This document shows positions 24,901 through 36,815 of a DNA stretch of 64,000 nucleotides, piece by piece. Every line of letters starts with the position of its first letter. Within the stretch, counting starts at the first letter, position 1. This DNA comes from Paulownia fortunei (Eukaryota; Streptophyta; Magnoliopsida; Lamiales; Paulowniaceae). The notes below the pieces were generated by a model. It was given only the letters and a program-made list of their open reading frames with translations. It searched no databases and was not told where the DNA came from. Made by a program: the position numbers and the translations under genes. The stretch is from positions 11,222,001-11,286,000 of the forward strand of contig CM033124.1 in the NCBI GenBank assembly GCA_019321725.1. Direction: 5' to 3'.

Positions 24901-25452
24901 CAGGCAACTGCTGAGGGGCTAGCTTACCTTCACTTCTCTGCAGTTCCTCCAATCTATCACCGTGATGTGAAGTCCAGCAATATCTTGCTTGATGAGAAGC
25001 TGAATGGAAAGGTTGCAGATTTTGGGTTATCTCGTTTGGCTCATACAGACATGAGCCACATATCCACTTGTGCTCAGGGAACCCTTGGATACCTTGATCC
25101 CGAGTATTACAGGAACTACCAGCTGACAGATAAAAGTGATGTTTATAGCTTCGGGGTTGTCCTCTTGGAGCTTTTGACATCTCAGAAAGCAATTGATTTC
25201 AATAGGCCACCCGATGATGTGAACTTGGCTGTTTACGTGCAGAGATTGGTGGAGGAGGAGAGGATAATGGATGCTGTGGATCCAATGTTGAAGGTGGCGG
25301 CCAGCACCATGGAGTTGGAGACAATGAAGGCATTGGGGTTTCTGGCGGTGGGATGCTTGGAGGAACGCCGGCAAAACAGGCCTTCAATGAAAGAAGTGGC
25401 CAACGAGATCGAATATATCATCAGTATTACGACTGCTAAGGCTGCAGAGTAG
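21970..25452 (+). CDS. Wall-associated receptor kinase-like protein (WAKL15/20 type), three exons, with an apparent 1-nt frameshift
   Basis: Membrane receptor serine/threonine kinase expected at the plasma membrane, with an extracellular cysteine-rich wall-binding region. Exons: 21970-22728, 23136-23186, 24404-25452, all GT-AG. The ATG at 21970 opens a signal peptide (MAKPLLFAALLLTYAVCALS), but the cysteine-rich ectodomain (CGSTSVPYPLS, CGDQSYKIRC) is in a different frame. The frames would join if the C-run at 22041-22045 had one more base, giving 619 aa, near the family's usual 640-660. No ATG opens the ectodomain frame for at least 130 bp upstream. In that numbering: membrane segment about 274-291 followed by KHHRR; glycine loop GAGGYG 341-346; catalytic lysine 362; HRDVKSSN from 456; DFG 476-478; GTLGYLDPEY in the activation segment. 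All kinase residues are present, so the kinase itself looks active. The shift may be an assembly error or a real null allele. Confidence 0.85.
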
Positions 25453-26649
25453 TAGTTATTTGGCAATGCAGATGTAGATTAGTGGCACAAGAGTTAAGAT
25501 AGCAGAGTACTAGTTGTATAAGTTTTTGGTGTGATCTATCAGAGTGGATGTTCTTCCATTCGATCCTGCTATTTTTGTTTTGTTTCTGTTCTTTTTGTTG
25601 GGAATTTGCTTTGATTTAACTTCCAGTTGATCTGATTGTATATACAGATTGTTAATAACAAACAAGTTTCCATTTGATCCTTTTTTGAAGTTCATTTTTT
25701 AACGAATATCTCAGCCTTATTCATGTATAATCTAACTCAAATAATATCCTCCAGCAATATTTTGTTTTGAAAAAGATGTATAATCTCACATCTATCAATT
25801 TCAATTTCATTTTTTTCTTTTACGATGCGATTTTCAACTTTTATTTATTTTCTAAAAGAAAATTAGAAGTCAATGCCTTAGCATGAATTTAGAACTTTTG
25901 AGTTAAAAAAAAAAAAAAAACAGAAAAGATAAAGCTAGTCTAGGAAAATATTTTGTCCAAGTACTTCTAATCTCAAATCTAGATATTTCTTGTAAGTTTA
26001 TTCGAATTACATTTTCTTTCTTACAAACAACAATTTTGGGTTTGCCATCGATGTAATGGGCCTTTGTTTTCAGAGCAAATGTTTCTTAGCCCATCATGAC
26101 CAAATGTCCCAAAACCTTCGCAAGTCTAAAACCACCATAATTAACCATTTAATTGAGATGATTATCAATCTTAAAAGCTAATTTCGTTGGTGAATAAGTA
26201 TATGCTCTCTTTTTCCTCATTTGTACTGGGCCAACCTTCCAAGTTCCAATTCAATTTATTTTATTTCGAGTAATATCCACATAATGGGCTTATTGCCTTA
26301 ATTATTTTTAAATTAAAAAATAAATAAAAATCATTGAGTCAACTATGTGCCATCAAATAAACGTCCTTCATAGTTATGTTACTCTTGAAAAATGTTAAAC
26401 AACCCACTATAGGACAATTATAAACCATATTATGATCAAGTATTTTTATGTCTGTATACATAACTTATTTAATTTGTTAATAGCTAATTAATTATATTCT
26501 TTTTATGACTTTAAAAATAAAAAAAAAAAAAAAAAAGACATCTTCCATCAAACGATCATGCAACATAAGTTCTCTTATATATATGAAGAACTTGTGAATC
26601 CGGTCACGACATAATTAAAACATGAATAGATTTTATTGTCAAACTTAAA
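25453..26649. other. 3' flank of the WAKL gene and intergenic DNA
   Basis: Probably about 250 bp of 3' UTR, then AT-rich DNA with poly-A runs (near 25904-25920 and 26519-26536). No gene was recognised. Confidence 0.55.
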
Positions 26650-27200
26650 TTATCATTTTATAATCTGGTTATAATGAGAGGAACCCCAAATATCTGATAG
26701 GAAGAAAGCCTTTTCGAAACTCCAAAGTATTAGAAATTGAGTCTCAATCACTGCTATTGACACCCCAAGAAGAAAATTCCAATTAACGAAATCATAAGCC
26801 TTCGTGATATCAAGTTTAACAACACATCTAGGATTGACTCCATTTTTATGATACCTTCTCAAAAGCTCTTGGGCCGAAAGAATATTGTCATTTGATTCTT
26901 CGCCCTTTAAGGAAGACTGTCTGTTTCAAAGAAACAAGTGAAGGCAAGACATGCTTGATTCTCTCAGCAATAAGTTTGCCAATGCATTTACAGAGAGTGT
27001 TACAACAAGAAATAGGCCTGAGGTCCTTTAAGTGAGAAGCATTCTAAATTTTGGGGACAAGAGCAATGATTGTGGAATGAGAAGAAAACCAGGTCTGAAG
27101 AATGAAAGAATAGCTTTGCAACTTCTCTGGTAACTTCTCTTCCCCAAAAAAGAGAAATTTGCTCTGGTAATTTTGTCTTGATAAAAGGAAAGATCATCTC
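26650..27200 (-). mobile_element. LINE (L1-type) reverse transcriptase fragment, degenerate
   Basis: On the minus strand, broken frames contain hallmark non-LTR reverse-transcriptase words. Around 27000-27060 these are VPKI, a stop, then NASHLKDLRPISCCN; around 26940-27000 NTLCKCIGKLIAERIKHVLP; and at 26760-26850 CVVKLDITKAYDFVNWNFL. DLRPISCCN and KLDITKAYDxVNW are conserved RT blocks of plant LINEs. Frameshifts and stops separate the blocks, so it is dead. The endonuclease, the RT active-site FADD block and a poly-A tail were not found, so this is an internal fragment. Confidence 0.8.
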
Positions 27201-27394
27201 AGGAAGGATTCTGATGCTTGGAGAATTTGTTTATTGCAAATTCTCCAAAGTATTGGACAATCTCTTCTTTCACTTCATTATAGTTTGATTTGAGATAGTA
27301 GAGTTATTCTCTCTTTTAATTTTTAAAATTTGAATTGAATATATGTTTAATCAAGTAGGAAAAATATCTAATTAAATGCAGATGTGCAATTTGC

Positions 27395-27665
27395 CCCGCG
27401 ATAAGTGGTATAGTAGATAGCGTTCGGGACACAAACGTAAAATTTGAGAGTTTGATTTCCCTTTAAAGTTTAAAAATATTGTTTGAAAGGTGAATTCAAA
27501 TGTATTTATGCTTTGGGTAAGAATCGCAAATCGAATTGACGACTTAGGTGTATACATGAATACTACGCGATCAACTTTACTCGAATGGTGTTTTTGGAAG
27601 TGGGCATTCACTTCATGATTTAGTCGGGACGTAAGATTCAAATATTTAAATATAAAAAAAAGTAT
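27395..27665 (+). mobile_element. Probable tRNA-derived SINE
   Basis: TGGTATAGTAG at 27406-27416 fits the RNA polymerase III A-box consensus TRGYNNARNNG exactly. 44 bp downstream, GTTTGATTT (27450-27458) fits the B-box GWTCRANNC except for two C-to-T changes, as expected from decay of methylated cytosines. The sequence between (gcgttcgggacacaaacgta) is tRNA-like in spacing. The element would run to the A-rich stretch aaatataaaaaaaagtatg near 27650. Ends and family are inferred; no clear target duplication was identified. Confidence 0.45.
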
Positions 27666-27669
27666 GAAT

Positions 27670-29604
27670 ATCCAACTCATTTTTTAATTTATCATATTAT
27701 TATATGATATATTTATTCATCTTGTATGTGTATAAATAAAGACAAATTTATAATAAAAATACATAAATAAAAACAAGAGAAAAAAGATTTTTTCTCTATT
27801 CTTTATTTATTATTTTCTATATATTTTTTACTTCATAATTAATAATTAATAGTATTTCATTTATTATATAACATCTACTTCAGTTAACTGAAGAATAATT
27901 CAGTATTACTATCCCCCTCTTGCAGCCATCGGACTCTGAATTTTGTTTGGAGGGTGCTTCTAACATGGTTCACCATATCACATAAAGTGGTTGTACTCTT
28001 TCATATTCATTTCTTTCCAAAGCTTCCTTGAGCAATTTTAATTTTTCGCAAACTCTAAACATAACATTGCCATGGATGTTAGCATACCAAAATTTCATTA
28101 ACAATGTCAAAAAAAAATCTTGTTGGGTCCAAAAAGTTAGAATTTGAATTATCTTTTTAACAATGCCATAATAGAAAATAATTCAACCCAATTTTCATTC
28201 GTCCCTCTCGACAGGATCTCCCTTAAACCATGTAAATTTCATGCCAAGAAAATAATTAATTAACATTATTACAATTTTATAAACCATTAATTACTGCTCA
28301 TATTTCAAATCATTACCATCTACTTGTACTTCAATAAAAAAAGAATTTATGTGTAATTCGAAATTTATTCTTGCATAATCAATTGTAATAGAAGTATAAA
28401 TTCACTCGCCACCTAATCATACGGTAAGTAAATAAGCGCTCACCATGTCAATAAATATATTATTATAATAATATAAATTGGGTCTGATTAATTATTTAAT
28501 TTAATTTTTTAAATATACTCATAGTTATAATACGACGGTACTATCCGTTTCCATCACTCTATTTTTTTTTTTTTTTGGCTTTTTTTCAATTACTTTATTT
28601 TATCTAATAATTTTCTCACCCATAAATTTAAATACGTGCATGACATGATAAAATAAAATCTAGTATCATACAAAAAATAAAAAATAAAAATACTTTAAAT
28701 TAATAACATTGAGAAATTTAAATGTAATTGCAATTTGTGTATCATCCTCGGTTTCTTTAATGGATAAAAAATGAAGTCCAGCTGTCATTATATACAGAGA
28801 TAGACACAGCTGTATCTATATATCTAGCCTGGTGATAATGCCAGAGCAAAACATTCATTTTGACTTATTTGCCCTCAGTTAATTTCGAAAAAACAAAAAA
28901 GAATATTTATCATCCATGACCACCCCCTCCTTACTCCTCCAATCGGCGGACCAAAATAATTTTTTCTATAAATTCAGCCCAGATGTTTATTATTATTTTT
29001 ATTTTATTTTATATTATAAATAAAAATCAAACATATAAAATATTTTTTTTAAAATAAATATATAATTGTGTATCACATAAAATACAATATAAAGAAAAGA
29101 TCGTCGGAAATGATACAAAATGTTAGAAATTCATTGCTTTCCTTTTTCTTTTGGTTCTTAGCATTTCACAAGTCATGTACGTGCAATTTACTATATATTA
29201 TTATGTAATTAGCTATAGCGTTAATCCTAAGAATTAGTTTAATTGGCTAACAATGGGCTCCAAGTGATTGGATTGCGGCGGCCACCCGCTTATAGTCTTC
29301 ATTCTAGACCTTTTTTTTTTTTTTTTTTTTTTTTTGCGCTTTTTGAACGTTTTATACCATAATTTTATTCCAATCCCTGCACCTTCAACAAACTCAAACC
29401 ATAGAAGCGCAAGGTCAACGGTTGAATCTCAAGATCGATTCTTTTTCAATAGAGGTAACATGGGCCAATCAATCAAGAATAATCAACTTGAGAATATCAA
29501 ATTTGATAAATATGTACTTTAATATTTAAATTTGATAAGGTGTAGAATTGAATTAAATAGTGATAGTAACAATTTCATTTTAATATAAATAATGTTAAAT
29601 CATT
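27670..29604. other. AT-rich intergenic DNA, no gene seen
   Basis: Mostly low-complexity AT sequence. There is a poly-T run of more than 25 bases at about 29310-29335. No splice-linked coding signal or protein motif was found. Confidence 0.55.
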
Positions 29605-30300
29605 TTCAAAGTAACACTAAAATTTACGCTAAAACATCAAATTTGATGTAATTTTATCTCGGAGCACCAATTTGGTGCAACACTATTCACTACACTAAAT
29701 TTGGTGTAATGTATATATTCTCAATTTGACTCCAAAATTGTTATACTCCAAATTTTAATTTTATTTGTATCTTATATTGTATATTTAATTAATTGATAAT
29801 TTAATTTTATTTATTCAACTTTAGTTGTGTTATTATTTTACAATAATATTTGTAATAATTAATTATAATAATTAGCAAATAATTAATATTTATGATAAAT
29901 TATAATAATTAACAATAATAAATAATCAAGAATATTTATTATTGTTGTAATGATTAATAAATAATTAACATTTGTGATAAATTATAATAATTAATATTTG
30001 TTGAGATGATTTTGTGCAACGTAGTATTTTTTTATTGTGATATTAATTGTAATGCTTATTTGTAATATAATCAATAAATATAATATTAATTATATGTAAT
30101 TTTTTATTTAATAGAATTATTAATAATAAAATATAAGTAATTAAATAATTTTATAAATAAATAAATAGATGGTAATTAAAAAATAAGAAAAAAATATTCA
30201 TTTTGTATAAAATTTGGTGTAGTGAATTGAAGATAGTTTAGATAAATTTACCCCAAAATATCAAATTTAGTACAGTGGGTTGGAAAGACATCAAAGTTTC
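29605..30300. mobile_element. MITE-like element with long inverted ends
   Basis: The left arm (29630-29715) contains atcaaatttgatgtaatttt, gagcaccaatttggtgcaac and attcactacactaaatttgg. The right arm (30200-30285), read on the other strand, has tactaaatttgatattttgg, a ggtaaatttatct block and attcactacaccaaatttta. The arms are therefore imperfect inverted repeats of roughly 80-100 bp around an AT-rich core. The words ...TTTGGTGTAGTG... and ...GTACAGTGGGTTGG... are typical of a common plant MITE type. Ends are approximate and no coding region is present. Confidence 0.6.
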
Positions 30301-31859
30301 TCAATTATAACACTTCATAGATTTAATTATAATTTACCTCTTATGCTTTTTAAAATGAACACAAATCCAGAATAAAAAATGCCAAAAAGTATTTTTTTTG
30401 CTTTCTAAACAAGAGGGCATAATCCTTTTTAATGTAAAAATTGAAATGTCCTCACTCTCATTATGTATTTTCAATTTCCTTTTTTTTTCTTCCTACTTTT
30501 TCTTTTCTTTGTTATTTTTATTTTTCTTTCTTCTTTCACAATTTTTTTTTTCACTTTTTCCCTTTTTTTTTCCCCTCTTCTTCCCTACTGACCCCAGCCC
30601 ACTACCGCCACCCCCCAAAACCCACACACACCCCACTCCAGTGCCTCGCCACCCCCGTTTCCCCCCACCTCCTCTACCCAACCTTCACCGCCTTCATTGC
30701 CATCAACCACAAAACCCCAAACTCAAACCCCCACCCCAACAGCCCCCTTCCCCCATCACACCCCAATAGGCCCCTTTCTTACCACCAAACACCACTACAG
30801 CCAATTGGGTATTTATAATTGAATATATGGTTATCAACTCTATACCTTTTGCTATGTGAAATTCTAAAAAAAATAAAAATATATATATATATATATATAT
30901 ATTAAATCTGCGAAAAATATACTTTTCGGAACGGTAACTTCCCATAAGTTAAATTATTCCCCATTTAGTTCTTTTGACGATTATTTTGTTGAATTAATCA
31001 ATCAAATGAGAAAAAAACTACTTTTGCCCTTGGTTGGTTGGTTGGTTGGGCCATCAAGTACAAGATAAAATTTCACAAGTTTGTTCCCTCACCTTATCCA
31101 AAAATTATGAATTTTGGATAGAGATGGTAATTGGATAAGATTTAAATTTAAATTTATAATAAGCTTATTTTGTTTGGTGCGAGTTTTAACATTATATATG
31201 ATTATAAATAAATTTGAATTTATTTATAAGTTTTCAAATTCAACTCGATTTGATTATTTTTTATTTTTAAAAATTTTATTATATATATTTATATTGCCTT
31301 TTTTAGATAAAATAATTTTTTTAGAATTTTTAATAATGTTTTTTAAAAAAATATAAGAAGTTTACAGCATTTACGATGGAAGTAGAGAAAGAAGCTGATA
31401 ACTATGGTGACTGTGAAAGACTTGCCGAGGATAATTTTTAATTTATAAAAAGAAGGTCGTGATCCTATGATTTTAGGATGAATTTGAGTCTGAATTCTTA
31501 AAATTATTAGCGGATAGGCTCGAATCCAAGCCAAATTAATAATCCAAGCAAAATCAATTCCAACCCTACTCGTGTCCCTACTCATGTCCGTGATAGTGTA
31601 ATCTTTTGGAGGAGAAAAGGCCGTAAGATGGCGACAATAGGGTGAGAAGAAGGTCCGCCGGCTGGGGTAAGGGGAGCGTGGTCACGTAACAAGAAAGACA
31701 AATATTTTTTTTTAATTTTATTTGGAAATTAAATGAGGGCAAATAAGTCAAAATGAATGTTTCGGTCTGGCATTAGGATAATTTCTCTGGCACCAGCCAC
31801 ATACTTGTACCTTTGCAGTACGAAAGCTTCGTTGTTCCATTTAATGTAATAACGCCATA
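30301..31859. other. Intergenic DNA, no gene seen
   Basis: Includes a pyrimidine-rich tract at 30478-30760 (T-rich, then C-rich) that gives long chance frames, a (TA)n run at 30880-30902, and a GC-richer patch at 31600-31680. The stretch 31110-31600 may be a decayed transposon (start agagatggtaattgga, end attccaaccctactcg on the other side), but I could not confirm it. Confidence 0.5.
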
Positions 31860-33716
31860 TAGACACACCACCAACCGTTGGGGTTTGTCGTAAACGGAGG
31901 GAAATTACAGGACGATTCTTTGACTCAGCCTGCGGGTCGAATCGCTTCTTGACTCGGCCTGGATCTGCTGTGAACCTCTTAAGGTTTGATTTTTCCCTCA
32001 TTTTGTCACATCGAATTCTCATCTGGGTTTCTATTGGAATTTACGTTTGATGTGATCTGGATAGGTTGTTGGAGATTTGCACGTGTTGTTTTATGAAATC
32101 TAGCAATGCGGATGTAATTTTATCTTATTGTTTGTGTAATTGAGTCTTGTATTGCTGCTTTTGTTGATTAAGTTGATTTCTGAGGATCTTTTTTTGTTTA
32201 TTTTGTCTTGTTTGGAGTTCTGGAAAAGAATTTTTTTTTTGAGCTTTTTTAATGGATCTAATTTTCTCGAGACTTTTCACATTGTTCGGTGTTTGGGTTG
32301 CATAGGTTGTTAATACTTGCTTCTGATTTTCCTTTTCTGTTTATCAAGTACATCCTCATATGATCACTTATGGGTTTATATTAGAAAGTTCACTAGTGTC
32401 ATAACCAGAGCGCATCTTAATTCGGCTCCATTTGACATATTTTGGCGCCGGGTTCGTCAAATGAAAGATTTCCTCTTGCTTAGATTGGTTTTTCTAGAAT
32501 TGAGGCTCAAATTGGACAGTGTCGCTATCTGCCTTTGCTTAGGTTACCCTTGCTCGTTCTTTCTGTTTCTCTTTTTTAATCTTTTCATTTCTTCATTTAT
32601 AGTGGGTCTATTCTTGGCCGCGGTTATCATTTTTATTGATTAAGTTTTGGTTTTTGAAGTCAGTGCTTTCTGTATTATAATGATGCAATATTAACTATGT
32701 ACTAAGATTTATGGGGTACTGATTAGGAAGAACATTCAACAAAAAAGAAGTTACAACCTTGATCCGTGAGCCATTTATGATCATTTTTAACTCCAAACAT
32801 TAGTTCTCTAAATTTCTCAGTTAGTTTAATACAACATCAAAATCCTTTGTTTTCTTTGATCAATTAAAATGGCTTCCTTTCAGTTCACTTCATTTAGTAT
32901 TTACTGTATTGGGTTATAATAAACCGAGTGGTAGGAAAAGTTCATCGGTGAACTTTAGATTGGCGGCTACTGTGACTTTCTCATTTTGAAGTTCCCTGCC
33001 CTATTTTTGACAATGTAATATTGGGATTTGGAGTTATGATTCAATGAAGTTTCATTAAACTATTTTAAAAGGCCTCTTTTAAAAATCTTGTTCTGGTACC
33101 CCAATTGCATGCCATTAAACAATTTTTGATTTCCTGCAATACAAAGATAAGAATTAATTATGAGTTTCCATTTTTACTCCATAGCAGATTGGACCCCCTC
33201 TCTATTATAAACTATGGCACGGTGCACTCTGGGTATCTATATCAGGTGACCCGCTACAAATTCTTTGGCTTTGTCACTCTAATTAAAAGATCCAACCTGT
33301 GGTATAGCTGGAAATTTTGTTTCCTTTCAGCTAAACTGTTTGGACGGATTCTCCGGACTATTTAGCAACTCTATTGATCATATGACGCATATACAAATAT
33401 CCGCTTCCCTCAACTACGGCTTTAAATTTTTGTGTTCTTTCTCTTTCCATCGCCGGTTATGGACTTATTTCCTTACTCCTCCATGCATCTATTGCATTCG
33501 TGTCAATTTTAGTGTAAAACACTTATGGAGGACTGACATCTTTGATGAGAGTGCAACATATATCATTATATCCCATTACAGATGTCAATTTACAGTTTTC
33601 TTGAGCTGCATGCTTCTTCCTCTTTCTCATGCATAAATAGAAAGAGGGGCAAGGACTCAGTTCTATAACTTTTTTCAGGTTGTTGATTTGATATAAGGAA
33701 AGCATCGTATACTAAG
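31860..33716 (+). other. Probable 5' UTR exon and UTR intron of the GDP-mannose pyrophosphorylase gene
   Basis: A GC-richer block at about 31850-31985 sits in otherwise AT-rich DNA and ends in a possible donor CTTAAG|GTTTGA near 31983. A T-rich tract followed by the acceptor ttttttcag at about 33670-33678 lies 39 bp before the ATG. A first non-coding exon and an intron of about 1.7 kb are therefore likely. No coding exon was seen between. Transcription start and donor choice are inferred. Confidence 0.4.
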
Positions 33717-35485
33717 ATGAAGGCGCTAATTCTTGTCGGAGGGTTTGGTACCAGATTGAGGCCGTTGACATTAAGTGTGCCAAAGCCACTTGTTGATTTT
33801 GCTAACAAGCCCATGATTTTGCATCAGGTATAATATTTCATGTGGTTTAGCTTTGTATACTTTGAATTATGTTCACATCTTTTGACTAAACTTTTCGAGT
33901 TTGAACCATACTCTATATAGTCAAATATGTAGGCTCCTGATTTACTCCTAATTATGAACCAAATTTCATCATCGTTTACCCTTTTGAAATCCTGAACTTT
34001 CTGCTTGTTATATATATCTTTCATATATATGAATCATTCTTCAAAATTTTCATGGTAGTTAGTCCTTTTACTTATCCAGTGATTATTCAGATCAGAAGTC
34101 TGGCACTCTTCTTAAAGTTAATTCTTACAGGGAATCAGCATAGTACTGTAAAGAGTGATGAATTTTAGTGCTTGATTACGTGTGTCGTTAAATGTCCTAT
34201 TCTCATGTGTTTCTTGCTCAATCCCTTCCATCACTTTTGGATGCCGTATTAACTGTGTATGTTTATCAACATGCATTTTATATTTTTATCAGTATGCATT
34301 TTGACAATAGTATTTGACATTGAATCAGATAGAAGCCCTCAAGGCTATTGGAGTGACCGAAGTTGTCTTGGCAATCAATTATCAGCCAGAGGTAAACTGC
34401 CGTTTGGCTCTCTGTTCTTACAAGTTTAAAATTGTACTGATCAAGGATTTAACTTTTTAGTGGATTATTATAATTAACAACAGACCTTTTACAGGTAATG
34501 CTGAACTTCTTAAAAGATTTTGAGGCAAAACTTGAGATAAAGATTACATGTTCGCAAGAGACTGAGCCTCTTGGAACTGCAGGTCCCCTTGCTTTGGCTA
34601 GGGACAAACTAATAGATGATTCTGGTGAGCCATTTTTTGTACTCAACAGTGATGTTATCAGTGAATACCCACTGAAAGAGATGATTGAATTCCACAAATC
34701 CCATGGAGGTGAGGCTTCTATTATGGTGACCAAGGTAAGGCCACCATTAGATACTCCATAGATAATATTTGTGAGGGCTACGTATGATGAATTAATTTTA
34801 CATATCGATGTAGGTGGATGAGCCTTCAAAATACGGTGTGGTTGTTACGGAGGAATCTACTGGACAGGTTGAGAGGTTTGTCGAGAAGCCAAAGTTATTT
34901 GTGGGTAACAAGATCAATGCCGGCATTTACCTGCTGAACCCCTCAGTTCTTGATCGTATTGAGTTACGCCCCACGTCTATTGAGAAAGAAGTGTTCCCAA
35001 AAATTGCAGCAGAGAAAAAGCTGTATGCAATGGTGCTGCCAGGATTTTGGATGGACATTGGACAGCCAAGGGATTATATCACAGGCCTGAGACTCTACTT
35101 GGACTCCTTAAGGAAGAAGTCATCTCAGAAGTTGGCCTCCGGGACTCATATAATTGGTAATGTCTTAGTGGATGAAAATGCGAAAATTGGGGAGGGATGC
35201 TTGATTGGCCCTGATGTTGCAATTGGTCCTGGTTGTGTCGTTGAGTCGGGTGTGAGGCTGTCTCGCTGCACGGTTATGCGAGGAGTCCGCATCAAGAAAC
35301 ATGCTTGCATTTCGAGTAGTATCATTGGCTGGCACTCCACTGTTGGGCAATGGGCTCGTGTGGAGAACATGACCATACTAGGAGAAGATGTTCATGTTGG
35401 TGATGAAGTTTACAGCAATGGGGGGGTAGTTTTGCCTCACAAGGAGATCAAGTCCAGCATCTTGAAGCCAGAGATAGTAATGTAA
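33717..35485 (+). CDS. CYT1: Mannose-1-phosphate guanylyltransferase (GDP-mannose pyrophosphorylase)
   Basis: Cytosolic enzyme that makes GDP-mannose and pyrophosphate from mannose-1-phosphate and GTP. GDP-mannose feeds ascorbate synthesis, N-glycosylation, GPI anchors and wall mannans. Coding exons: 33717-33827, 34329-34391, 34495-34734, 34814-35485. All splice sites are GT-AG in phase 0, giving 1086 nt and exactly 361 aa, the usual plant length. The nucleotidyltransferase domain starts at once with the GTP-binding signature [11 protein letters not shown] (8-18) and the [12 protein letters not shown] block. The sugar-phosphate site motif FVEKPK is at 160-165, and [11 protein letters not shown] follows. 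From about residue 255 come hexapeptide repeats of a left-handed beta helix ([19 protein letters not shown]). All key motifs are intact, so the gene is expected to be functional. The symbol follows the Arabidopsis CYT1/VTC1 gene it resembles. Confidence 0.96.
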
Positions 35486-36534
35486 GGTCTGTTATTACCA
35501 ATAGTGGTCAGTGAGTTATATGTTTGCCATCTGAATAGGTTTGTTCCTTTTTTTGTGTTTCCGATTTTCAATTTCCTTCAACCAATTGTAAAAGCCAGTC
35601 CCTTCTAAATGTTCCGCATGGATTAAGCTTATGAAGATCGTTGCTGGTGTGTGAAATGTGTAATGTGTTGTGTAAATAGAAATAAATTATTAGTTGCTTC
35701 GTCTTTGGTACATTTTGGGATTTAAGGATGATGAAGATTTGTTATGTGCCTATTGCCAGATTATAACTTATTGAAGTTCAGGTTACAAATTTTTGCTCTC
35801 AAAGTTGATTGCCAATTGCATTTCTCTCTTTACAAACTCATAGTTGCATGAAAAAGTGTACCAGATTTCCTCAACACAGTTTTGTCGATGATTTCCTAGG
35901 TTTTATTGCTTTGTGCAGGATGCCTTTGTACTACTGATCATTAACCTACAACTACATTGTACCTGCACTTGGAACTGTCGTAACGTGATCCTCACCGTTT
36001 GGTGAAACTGAGCTCCCCAATTAAATGTTTCTCTTTATTAAGCTATATAATGAAGGTATTCTCTCTCTTTTCACTTACACAAGAAAGGGTTTTGATTTCT
36101 TGCATAGGATGCTCTTTTGGATTGGATTTGGATGGAGATGTAATGTGACAGCTCAACTTTTCACACCTAATTTCATTCATCACTAAGACATAGTTCTGCA
36201 GCAAGAAGGTCCACAATGATTTCATTGTTTCACTTTTTAAAGTAGAAAATCAGCAAACAACACCTTAGGTGATGTTGGATTCCATTTCTTTCACACACAG
36301 GATAAGTCTTGGCTGATTATTTCCTTTGTCTGGTAGTCAACAGTAATTGAAAAATTAATGTTGTGGGATCTGGGCTTGGCCCATTGTCCAGTTGCATGAT
36401 AGAAAATTAAAAATATGCAAATAGGAGTTCATATTTCAATTTTCCCTTTAATCTAGAACCCAGATTCCTCTCTTTGGCAGAAAAAATCAATTGAATAAGA
36501 GTGACATTAATTTGTGGATCATGTAAATAAATCA
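35486..36534. other. 3' flank of the GDP-mannose pyrophosphorylase gene
   Basis: Probably a 3' UTR of about 200 bp (AAATAAATT-like polyadenylation signal near 35680), then unremarkable intergenic DNA. Confidence 0.5.
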
Positions 36535-36815
36535 AGTTGAATTGAATACGTCATTATTCAAATTTGTTTGAATTTTTAACAAATTTAAAATTATATTTGA
36601 ACTTGATTTGATTATTAATCGAATCGAATTTGAACTAGATTTAATCAAATCAAACACAAATTGAACTCGAACAATTTGCTATTTTTTTATATATTTTATA
36701 ATTTTTTTATTAATAAAATTGAGTTTGAATCAAATTTTAAATATTATCGAAAAAAATATATTTTTAAATTTAATTAATAATATTTATCAAATCGAATTTA
36801 AATAAATTTGAGTGT
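36535..36815 (+). repeat. AT-rich dispersed repeat family, copy 4 (best preserved)
   Basis: Reads tttaaaattatatttgaact, gatttgattattaatcgaat, a caaattgaactcgaac block, ctatttttttatatatttta and attgagtttgaatcaaattt in order. The same blocks recur at 10085-10315 in direct orientation, and at 435-640 and 20770-20990 in inverted orientation. No coding capacity. Confidence 0.6.

Noticed and set aside
29240..29450. tRNA-like text (ggttgaatctcaag) as a second SINE
   Set aside because: No A-box at proper spacing and the B-box lacks a required base; a poly-T run interrupts the region.
30398..30818. Proline/phenylalanine-rich open frames of about 125 codons
   Set aside because: They are products of a T-rich then C-rich pyrimidine tract; several frames are open at once and there is no domain.
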